Shown here: piece by piece, positions 55,296 through 64,000 of the stretch
Layout of the letters: each line of letters begins with the position of its first letter
How positions within the stretch are numbered: position 1 is the first letter of the stretch
NCBI RefSeq assembly: GCF_036884655.1
Contig: NC_088359.1
Location: forward strand, 19,010,001 to 19,074,000
DNA length: 64,000 nucleotides
Source: Musa acuminata AAA Group
Lineage: Eukaryota > Streptophyta > Magnoliopsida > Zingiberales > Musaceae
Reading direction: 5' to 3'
Program-made: the position numbers and the translations under genes
Notes under the pieces: model-generated
Databases searched by the model: none
Told to the model about the DNA's origin: nothing
Seen by the model: the letters and a program-made list of their open reading frames with translations, nothing else

Positions 55296-57764
55296 TGTTG
55301 AATCTCGTATTTTGATGATGCAACTCCTTGATATATGTTTATGATTTAATCTGCGTTTTGAGTGACGCAGGGTGCTTCGATCAGGATGAGACAATTAAAG
55401 CAGGAAAATCATGTTGTGCCGAAGGAACATGTCAGAAGATTGGACGTCGGGCCGGTGGATCGGTCGACGTATCGACAGAAGGCTTCGGGCCGTGGACTCG
55501 GGCATCGGGCCAAGAAGAGCGGGTATTGTGCCAAGGATATCGGAGTTGCGGAGTCAACTGGCCGATTGGGCAATAGGCTGCAGGAAAGGACGATGCGCCG
55601 AAGAATCGGACGAAGCGTCGAGGGACCAATGACATGCCGGACAACTTGGTTAATTGCTTAGGATTAATTGTCTCGATCGAAGTTTTGTTTTAATTGTGCA
55701 GGATTAACTATGATAACGATGAAGACATAAAGCGAAACAAAGTGTCGGAGTCAAGCGCGAAGGATTTGTTGCCAGTTCGAGAGTTCGACGGAAGTCCGAA
55801 GGTTCGTCGGGAATGCTACCGGAACTAGCCAAGAATGAGTTGGGAGCTTGCCGAAGGGTTTTTCGGAAGCTCGCCGGAAGGTTCGTTGGGAGTTCACGGA
55901 GCTCGCCGAGAAAGATCGGAGCTTGCCGAAGAAGCTCGTTGGAACTCGCTAAGAACAAATCGTGAAGTCCGGAAGTTTGCCGGAAGCTCGCCAGAAGAAG
56001 TCTTGACTTGCGGACTTTGTAATAGCTTAGAAAATGTCTTTAAAATCATAGTTAGCACATTAATTAGGGTTAGGATTAGGTGTTAATCCTATAACCCAAG
56101 TAGGGGCCAATTTGGCCCAAGTTCGGACTGGTTTGGGCCAAGTTTGGAGCCAAACCAAGTGAGCTGAAATAGTGAAAGAGGTGGCACCGCCCCAGCCAGG
56201 AGGTAGCACCGCCCAGGCTATGTCTCCCAGCGAGACTGGGAGGTGCAACCGCCCCAGCCAGGAGGTGGCACCGCCTGGGGCTCAGTCTTCGAGCAAGACT
56301 GGGCGGTGCAACCTCCCTGACAGAGAGGTGGCACCGCTTGAGCTCGGTCTTCGAGCTCTGCCAGGCGGTGCAACCTCTCCAGTCAAGAGGTGCAACCGCC
56401 TGATCCCGGAATTCCGGGATTTGATCGTTTTGAGCTCCAAATTTGAATTGGGTTGGGGCCTATAAATACCCCACCCATTCAGCACTGAAAAGAGTAAGAA
56501 CTTACCCGAAATCTTGATCTTTTCAGTGGTTCTTAGAGCTCAAAACTGCTAGTTTTCCTCCTCCTTCTGTTCTTCAAGTTTGAGTTGTAAAGAGAGGAGA
56601 GAAAACATCTGTAAGGGTTGTCTCCTAAGCCCGTCAAAAGGAGTGAATCTGTAAGAGGGTATTTGGCCTTCGCCTATTGAAGGAAGGCCTCTAGTTGACG
56701 TCGGTAACCTCATCGGTGGAGGAAGCCAAAAGTGGAGTAGGTCAAGACTGACCAAACCACTCTAAATCTCTGGTTTGCGTTTATTTTGAGCACTTTATCA
56801 TTACTGCAAACCTCCTACATAGCTACTGCTCTCTGCGCTTTTACGAACGAGTTCTGTGCAGTTTACGTTCACGTCTTAATTCCATTTACAAACTGCTCTC
56901 TGCGCTTTTACGAACGAATTCTGTGCAGTTTACGTTTACGTCTTGATTCCATCTACAAACTGCAAACTGTCTCTCTGCGCTTTTACGAATGAGTTCTGTG
57001 CAGTTTACGTTTACGTCTTGATTTCACTTACAACTGCAAACTATCTTCTGCGCTTTTTTTACGGACAAGGTTCTGTGCAGTTTACGTTCACGTCTTGATT
57101 TCATTTACAACTGCAAACTGTCTTCTGCGCTTTTACGAACAAGGTTCTGTGCAGTTTACGTTTACGTCTTGATTTCATTTAGAACTGCAAACTGTCATCT
57201 GCGTTTAGAGGCAAACTGCGTTTAGACGCAAACTACGTTTAGACGTAAACTGCGTTTAGACGTAAACTGCGCTTAGACGCAAACTGTGTTTAGACGTAAA
57301 CTACGCTTAGACGCAAACTGTGTTTAGACGCAAACTGCGCTTAGACGCAAACTGCGTTTAGACGTAAATCTGCGTTTAGACGTAAATCTGCGTTTAGACG
57401 TAAATCTGCGTTTTAGACGTAAAACTGCATTTAGACGTAAACTACGTTTAAACGTAAAACTACGTTTTAGACGTAAACTGAGTTTGGACGTAAATCTGCG
57501 TTTAGACGTAAATCTGCGTTTAGACGTAAATCTGTGTTTAGACGTAAAACTGCGTTTAGACGCAAACTGCATTTAAACGTAAATTGTGTTTAGACGTAAA
57601 CTACGTTTAGACGTAAACTGCACTTAGTCATAAGTTATCTTTGAGTCGGCTTTTGCTTCAAAACTGATTTTTATCGAACGAACGCAGCTTTTGTTTCTAA
57701 TCGCTAAAAGATATCCGCTGCACTAATTCACCCCCCCCCCCTCTTAGTGCTCTCGATCCTAACA
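55296..57764 (+). repeat. H 5' LTR
   Basis: It contains the module of about 330 bp shared with D and G, CGGAAG repeats, palindromes (about 56165-56405), TATA box (56461-56468), repeated CTGTGCAGTTTACGTTTACGTC blocks (about 56850-57180), the 18-bp array (about 57200-57625) and a C-run before CCTAACA. Confidence 0.94.
57200..57625. repeat. 18-bp tandem array in H 5' LTR
   Basis: Units of GCGTTTAGACGTAAACT or GCGTTTAGACGTAAATCT. It includes more ACGCAAACTGCG variants than the B arrays. The 3' LTR copy is at about 62897-63322. Confidence 0.88.
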
Positions 57765-57766
57765 AT

Positions 57767-57778
57767 TGGTATCAGAGC
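57767..57778 (+). promoter_or_regulatory. H primer binding site
   Basis: TGGTATCAGAGC two bases after the 5' LTR. Confidence 0.95.
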
Positions 57779-57814
57779 GGGGTATTTCTCATTTCGGATT
57801 TACACCCGAGAGAA

Positions 57815-58729
57815 ATGGCTCTTCAAGAGGGCTTTTTGGTCTTTCGTCCACCGTTCTTTAACGGATTGGACTACACTTATTGGAAAACTCGAATGAGAGT
57901 TTTCTTGATTTCTCTAAATCTGGATTTATGGAATATCGTTGAAAACGGTTTTCAACTTCCCTCTAAACCGATGAACGAATGGTCGGATTTAGAGAAGAAG
58001 TATTTTTCTTTAAACGCAAAGGCTATGAATGCCTTATTTTGCGCTTTGGACAAAAATGAGTTCAATCGGGTTTCTTTGTGCGAAACGGCTTTCGATATTT
58101 GGCATGCTCTTGAAATCACGCACGAGGGAACTAGTAGAGTCAAAGACTCGAAAGTTAATATTTTACTGCATGATTTCGAGCTTTTTCATATGAAACCAAG
58201 CGAAACCGTTGTTGACATGTACACCCGTTTTACGGATGTCGTCAATGGTTTAAAATCACTTGGTAAAAGCTTTTCGGATTTTGAACTCGTTAACAAAGTT
58301 TTGCGCTCACTTTCTAAAACTTGGGATTCAAAAGTAACTGCTATTCAAGAATCGAAAAACTTGAACCAATTTCCACTTGAAGAACTAATTGGTTCATTGA
58401 TCACATATGAAATGACGTGCAATGCACGTGAAGAACTTGAGAACCACCTTCCAAAGAACAGGAAGGATTTGGGACATAGAACATTTGAAGACCACTCGAG
58501 CATAAGCTCAAGTGATGGTGAACTTCAACTACAAATGAAACAAAAATTAAAAAGTATAAAGAACGGAACTACTTGCTTTGAACACAAGAAGAAGAACAAA
58601 AACTGGGATGAATCGAGCTCCTCCGAAGACGAGGAGAAAATCAACAAAGGCGAGGTGGCAAACTACGCCTCTACGCCTTTCGACGCTAAGGTAATCAAAA
58701 TGCCTTTAATTTACTTCGAAATTACATGA
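57815..58729 (+). CDS. H Gag, Sirevirus type without zinc knuckle
   Basis: This is an intact 304-residue Gag from the ATG at 57815 (MALQEGFLVFRPPFFNG). It is the shell protein of the particle. The capsid core includes GLDYTYWKTRMRVFLIS, KAMNALFCALDKNEFNRVS and LRSLSKTWDSKVTAIQES. It has a charged tail with SSSSEDEEKINKGE and ends PLIYFEIT. The place of the first CCHC knuckle of B/E is occupied by TTCFEHKKKNKNWDES, with one cysteine and no knuckle pattern. It is shorter than F's by a few residues at the N-terminus and in the linker. It is the sole product of H; enzymes would have to come from an autonomous relative. Confidence 0.9.
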   Translation: MALQEGFLVFRPPFFNGLDYTYWKTRMRVFLISLNLDLWNIVENGFQLPSKPMNEWSDLEKKYFSLNAKAMNALFCALDKNEFNRVSLCETAFDIWHALEITHEGTSRVKDSKVNILLHDFELFHMKPSETVVDMYTRFTDVVNGLKSLGKSFSDFELVNKVLRSLSKTWDSKVTAIQESKNLNQFPLEELIGSLITYEMTCNAREELENHLPKNRKDLGHRTFEDHSSISSSDGELQLQMKQKLKSIKNGTTCFEHKKKNKNWDESSSSEDEEKINKGEVANYASTPFDAKVIKMPLIYFEIT

Positions 58730-60989
58730 TGTTCCTCATGATGCATTTTACTTTTTCTTTAAATTTTCTTGAAAATTATATTTTTAATAATTTAATAATG
58801 TAAATGCAAAAATATGAAATGATATGGTTGCTATTACTGATAATGATATGGTTGCTATTACTGATAATGATATGGTTGCTATTACTGATGATAATATGGT
58901 TGCTATCACTGATGCTATGATTAGGCCGTACTTGCATCACCAAGAAATATATGATTGCTATCATTGCTATATGCCCTGTATCAAGATATCAAACAAAAAA
59001 TTTGCATCATACGAGCTGATATCTTACCATGTGATGCAATGCTACACTTGCTAAAATATTCGAAATGTGTACATCATGCCCTGTATCAAGATATCAAACA
59101 AAATCTTGTTTCACAGTTTTACGCATTGATATCTTACCATATGATGAAATGCTACAATTGATGAACACTTGAAATGTAATCCTCTATCTTATTGATTTTT
59201 CAATAAATCTATGCTTGTCATACATGAATTTATTGAATGTAATTTTGAGGATGATTTCAGATTTGACAAATGCTTGATTCGTATTTACGACATAAGATAC
59301 ACTTTAAATATGAATCATGCATCAATCATGTTAAATGCTTTTCCCATCTTATCGAGATTAATGATTTCATGATATTGTGTGAATCTCGAAATTGATTTTG
59401 ATGAAATAGTAATAACGTTATTCATGTTATGAATCTTAAAAATGATAATATGCTTCATGTGATAATATGAATACACGAAACACTTATGATATGATTTTTA
59501 TACAATTCCGTGTATTCATAAAATATTTATCTCCTCATCCAATAACTTTTCTTGATATTCCTTATGAGATGAAATGAAATAATGCATGAAATACAAATGA
59601 GGAGTTATTGATCATGCATGGTAGGATATAATTTGACAAAATTGATACCATCATGATATGAAACATTTATGATTTGCAATTATGCATGCAATACTTGTGC
59701 TTTCTAATTATGATGTGATGTATTGCATATGATGTAAATCATGATGAGTGCTAAGTTACACATTTTGAGAAGAAATTGCTATATTGAAACATTAATGTAA
59801 TTATGAATGATGATATGATATTATGCATGTAATACTTCAACTTATGATAATGCAATGATAAAATATTCATGATGAAAAATTGTCTTGACATTCATAACTT
59901 GATTATTCATCCTTTGTCATGATTTTGAAATCGTTGTAAAAGAAAAAAAGAACTACAAAACTGTATTCTTCCTTTCTTTTTGACAATGACAAAGGGGGAG
60001 ATAGCTAGCTTGCACAAGTCAAGAAGATGCAAAAACTTGATTGATAACTTGCTTATTTCAAGAAGCAAAAATTGTCTTCTTGAAAATCACTATCTTGAAT
60101 ATCTCAAGAAGCAAGACTTGCAACCTGCACATTACAATAGGAAGCAATAATCATGAGCCTACACAAGAAAGTTATCTTGCATTTGCTTTCGAAGTTTTTG
60201 CTAGCTTGTATATTGTGAAACTTGTATATCGTAAAAATTGCTAGCTTGTAGTCTAAAGAGAAGCGAAAAGTTGCTATCTCAAAAGAAGCATATATGCTAT
60301 CTTGCCTATCTCAAGAGGCAAAAATGCTAACTTGCACATCTAGCAAAACTTGACAAATTTGCATATTTCAAGAAGCAATAGTTGCCTTCTTGAACATCTC
60401 TAATTTGCTAGCTTGCATGATATAGAACTTGCTATCTTGAACATCTCTAATTTTCATACCAAGTGCTATCTTGTATACTGTAAAACTTGCATATCTAAAA
60501 CTTGATAGCTTGAATGTTCTAAGCATGATGTAACATTTGCTAAATTTTTTGGCTTCAAAACTGCATGATGATAAAACTTGATATTATGTTTTTCATGCAA
60601 TGAGTTGAACCAATATCACAAACACTTGATTGTGATACTTCTCCTTTTTGTTGATGACAAAGGGGGAGAAGTATGTTGATGACATGACATGTGATGCATA
60701 AGTTTATGCATATGTTCATGTTGACGTGTTGCAAGTATTCATGATGAATATTGCAATGACTTGAATTCAGTTTGAATTCAAGGTTCTATCAATATGGCAT
60801 ATTGATAGGGGGAGTTTGTTTAAACTCTGGGAGTTAAGGTTAACTCCGATTATGATGACATGTTGCTTAGATTTTTGAATCTAAGAGTTTCTATCAATAA
60901 GGTATATTGATAGGGGGAGTTGGTTTAAACTTCGGGAGTTAAGTTTAACTCCGTCATCAATTAGTTGTCATCATCAAAAAGGGGGAGAT
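58730..60989 (+). other. H internal 3' region, AT-rich, no gene seen
   Basis: It holds a 24-bp tandem repeat at 58820-58915, the GTATCAAGATATCAAACAAA segment twice (about 58978 and 59081), GCTAGCTTGCA/GAAGCAA motifs (60000-60560), and PPT-like blocks at 59981-60000, 60651-60670, about 60804-60815 and about 60907-60918, with the terminal PPT AAAAAGGGGGAGAT at 60976-60989. I did not find the 38-nt hairpin here. Confidence 0.65.
58820..58915. repeat. 24-bp tandem repeat in H
   Basis: Four units of GATATGGTTGCTATTACTGA plus AATG/ATAA, with changes in the last unit. Confidence 0.88.
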
Positions 60990-63464
60990 TGTTGAATCTC
61001 GTATTTTGATGATGAAACTCCTTGATATATGTTTATGATTTAATCTGCGTTTTGAGTGACGCAGGGTGCTTCAATCAGGATGAGACAATTAAAGCAGGAA
61101 AATCATGTTGTGCCGAAGGAACATGTCAAAAGATTGGACGTCGGGCCGGTGGATCGGTCGACGTATCGACAGAAGGCTTCGGGCCGTGGACTCGGGCATC
61201 GGGCCAAGAAGAGCGGGTATTGTGCCAAGGATATCGGAGTTGCGGAGTCAACTGGCCGATTGGGCAATAGGCTGCAGGAAAGGACGATGCGCCGAAGAAT
61301 CGGACGAAGCGTCGAGGGACCAATGACATGCCGGACAACTTGGTTAATTGCTTAGGATTAATTGTCTCGATCGAAGTTTTGTTTTAATTGTGCAGGATTA
61401 ACTATGATAACGATGAAGACATAAAGCGAAACAAAGTGTCGGAGTCAAGCGCGAAGGATTTGTTGCCAGTTCGAGAGTTCGACGGAAGTCCGAAGGTTTG
61501 TCGGGAATGCTACCGGAACTAGCCAAGAATGAGTTGGGAGCTTGCCGAAGGGTTTTTCGGAAGCTCGCCGGAAGGTTCGTTGGGAGTTCACGGAGCTCGC
61601 CGAGAAAGATCGGAGCTTGCCGAAGAAGCTCGTTGGAACTCGCTAAGAACAAATCGTGAAGTCCGGAAGTTTGCCGGAAGCTCGCCAGAAGAAGTCTTGA
61701 CTTGCGGACTTTGTAATAGCTTAGAAAATGTCTTTAAAATCATAGTTAGCACATTAATTAGGGTTAGGATTAGGTGTTAATCCTATAACCCAAGTAGGGG
61801 CCAATTTGGCCCAAGTTCGGACTGGTTTGGGCCAAGTTTGGAGCCAAACCAAGTGAGCTGAAATAGTGAAAGAGGTGGCACCGCCCCAGCCAGAAGGTAG
61901 CACCGCCCAGGCTATGTCTCCCAGCGAGACTGGGAGGTGCAACCGCCCCAGCCAGGAGGTGACACCGCCTGGGGCTCAGTCTTCGAGCAAGACTGGGCGG
62001 TGCAACCTCCCTGACAGAGAGGTGGCACCGCCTGAGCTCGGTCTTCGAGCTCTGCCAGGCGGTGCAACCTCTCCAGTCAAGAGGTGCAACCGCCTGATCC
62101 CGGAATTCCGGGATTTGATCGTTTTGAGCTCCAAATTTGAATTGGGTTGGGGCCTATAAATACCCCACCCATTCAGCACTGAAAAGAGTAAGAACTTACC
62201 CGAAATCTTGATCTTTTCAGTGGTTCTTAGAGCTCAAAACTGCTAGTTTTCCTCCTCCTTCTGTTCTTCAAGTTTGAGTTGTAAAGAGAGGAGAGAAAAC
62301 ATCTGTAAGGGTTGTCTCCTAAGCCCGTCAAAAGGAGTGAATCTGTAAGAGGGTATTTGGCCTTCGCCTATTGAAGGAAGGCCTCTAGTTGACGTTGGTA
62401 ACCTCATCGGTGGAGGAAGCCAAAAGTGGAGTAGGTTAAGACTGACCAAACCACTCTAAATCTCTGGTTTGCGTTTATTTTGAGCACTTTATCATTACTG
62501 CAAACCTCCTACATAGCTACTGCTCTCTGCGCTTTTACGAACGAGTTTTGTGCAGTTTACGTTCACGTCTTAATTCCATTTACAAACTGCAAACTGCTCT
62601 CTGCGCTTTTACGAACGAATTCTGTGCAGTTTACGTTTACGTCTTGATTCCATCTACAAACTGCAAACTGTCTCTCTGCGCTTTTACGAATGAGTTCTGT
62701 GCAGTTTACGTTTACGTCTTGATTTCACTTACAACTGCAAACTATCTTCTGCGCTTTTTTTACGGACAAGGTTCTGTGCAGTTTACGTTCACGTCTTGAT
62801 TTCATTTACAACTGCAAACTGTCTTCTGCGCTTTTACGAACAAGGTTCTGTGCAGTTTACGTTTACGTCTTGATTTCATTTAGAACTGCAAACTGTCATC
62901 TGCGTTTAGACGCAAACTGCGTTTAGACGCAAACTGCGTTTAGACGTAAACTGCGTTTAGACGTAAACTGCGCTTAGACGCAAACTGTGTTTAGACGTAA
63001 ACTGCGCTTAGACGCAAACTGTGTTTAGACGCAAACTGCGCTTAGACGCAAACTGCGTTTAGACGTAAATCTGCGTTTAGATGTAAATCTGCGTTTAGAC
63101 GTAAATCTGCGTTTTAGACGTAAAACTGCGTTTAGACGTAAACTACGTTTAAACGTAAAACTGCGTTTTAGACGTAAACTGAGTTTGGACGTAAATCTGC
63201 GTTTAGACGTAAATCTGCGTTTAGACGTAAATATGCGTTTAGACGTAAAACTGCGTTTAGACGCAAACTGCATTTAAACGTAAATTGTGTTTAGACGTAA
63301 ACTACGTTTAGACGTAAACTGCACTTAGTCATAAGTTATCTTTGAGTCGGCTTTTGCTTCAAAACTGATTTTTATCGAACGAACGCAGCTTTTGTTTCTA
63401 ATCGCTAAAAGATATCCGCTGCACTAATTCACCCCCCCCCCTCTTAGTGCTCTCGATCCTAACA
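60990..63464 (+). repeat. H 3' LTR
   Basis: The LTR is 2475 bp and a close match of the 5' LTR. TATA box at 62155-62162. Differences I saw are mostly transitions, for example GACGTCGG to GACGTTGG and TAGGTCAAG to TAGGTTAAG. Confidence 0.94.
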
Positions 63465-63974
63465 CTATAAATACCCCATAAATCTCAACAGAGATAACGC
63501 CTTTTTGAGAAGTTAGAGATTGAGAAAAAGCTTTAGTAAAGTCTTGTTTTCAATAGCTTAAGTATTCACCTCCCTCTTTCTTTTTGAAAAATCTGTAAGA
63601 GTGTGAACCACTTGTAAAAAGGTTGTAAGATGAGTGTTTGGTCCTTCCCCTTCAAAGTGATTTGCTAGTGGAAGTTGGGAGCCTCATCGAAGAAGGCTTC
63701 ATAAGTGGATGTAGGTCATTTGACAGAACCACTTTACATTGTGGCGTTCCTTGAATGTGTGAGTGCTTAATTTTCTGAACCACTTATCTTCTTAGCAGCA
63801 AACTGTTCTGTTTTCTTCTTCCTACTCTTGACTTCCTTTACTCAAGCTATTTTAGCTAAGTCACCCTTCATCGAATCAAAATCTCTTCACATTTATGAAA
63901 TCGATTTCAAACTTACGAGTTTTAATCTGCTGCACTGATTCACCCCTCCTCTTAGTGCCGCTCCGATCCTAACA
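63465..63974 (+). mobile_element. Element G 5' LTR, right segment
   Basis: It starts with the second CTATA, which together with AATACCCC restores G's TATA box (63466-63473). It then resembles the complement of the F LTR start region (CCTTCCCCTTCAAAGTGATTTGC). It ends CCTAACA at 63974. Confidence 0.87.
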
Positions 63975-63976
63975 AT

Positions 63977-63988
63977 TGGTATTAGAGC
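63977..63988 (+). promoter_or_regulatory. G primer binding site, one mismatch
   Basis: TGGTATTAGAGC differs from the standard site by one C to T change. G's internal region continues beyond the window. Confidence 0.85.
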
Positions 63989-64000
63989 AAGGCTCACTCT

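Larger units (their letters stand above)
55296..63464 (+). mobile_element. Element H: complete Sirevirus-like element with Gag only
   Basis: H is 8169 bp, with LTRs of 2469 bp (55296-57764) and 2475 bp (60990-63464) and a perfect CTATA duplication (55291-55295 and 63465-63469). The internal region is 3.2 kb with an intact short Gag and no pol or ORF2. The LTRs differ by well under about 1-2% by eye, so it is one of the youngest insertions here. It is non-autonomous. Confidence 0.95.

Noticed and set aside
57200..57625. CRISPR-like repeat array
   Set aside because: Units are contiguous and degenerate without unique spacers, in a plant LTR.

Overview
The window is plant repetitive DNA made entirely of LTR retrotransposons nested inside one another. 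I found no host gene, rRNA, tRNA gene or CRISPR array. Every internal region starts with the plant initiator-tRNA-Met primer site TGGTATCAGAGC. The Gag proteins are of two types: a SIRE/Maximus-like Ty1/copia (Sirevirus) Gag and a chromodomain-bearing Ty3/gypsy Gag-Pol. This indicates an angiosperm; the species cannot be fixed from the sequence. A Zingiberales/Musa-like monocot is a guess from Sirevirus abundance only.

Layout, outermost to innermost. Element D (Sirevirus-like, + strand) has its 5' LTR start left of the window; its LTR pieces lie at 38843-39625 and 48327-49283, its internal region at 49284-52961 and its 3' LTR at 52962-54218. Its 5' LTR was hit twice: by F (minus strand, from before position 1 to 38842) and by E (+ strand, 39626-48326). 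F's 3' LTR was hit by A (chromovirus-type Ty3/gypsy, 843-32446, target duplication CCTTG). A's pol was hit by B (3604-29414, target duplication GCACC). B is now a tandem recombinant, LTR-internal-LTR-internal-LTR, and each internal copy carries the same insertion of C (Ty3/gypsy deletion derivative, 5738-11045 and 17636-22943, target duplication GGCAT). At the right end, element G (LTR 54259-55295 plus 63465-63974) received H (55296-63464, target duplication CTATA) in its TATA box, and runs out of the window.

Coding content. A once encoded a full Gag-PR-RT-RH-IN-chromodomain polyprotein but is full of stop codons. C keeps a long open frame although RT and IN are largely deleted. B and E encode a Sirevirus Gag with two CCHC knuckles, then have no pol; in its place is a second ORF (ORF2, about 368 aa) resembling the 'putative plant transposon protein' family, and E retains a scrap of the pol C-terminus downstream of ORF2. 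D, F and H encode only a short Gag without a zinc knuckle. B, D, E, F and H are therefore non-autonomous and would need enzymes supplied in trans.

Most notable observations: the middle LTR of B is a hybrid that records the unequal crossover which made the tandem; ORF2 replaces pol and shows mostly silent differences between B and E; a 38-nt hairpin of fixed length recurs in B, E and D; the LTRs carry dense palindrome arrays before the TATA box and 18-bp repeat arrays after it. All comparisons were made by eye, without alignment software.
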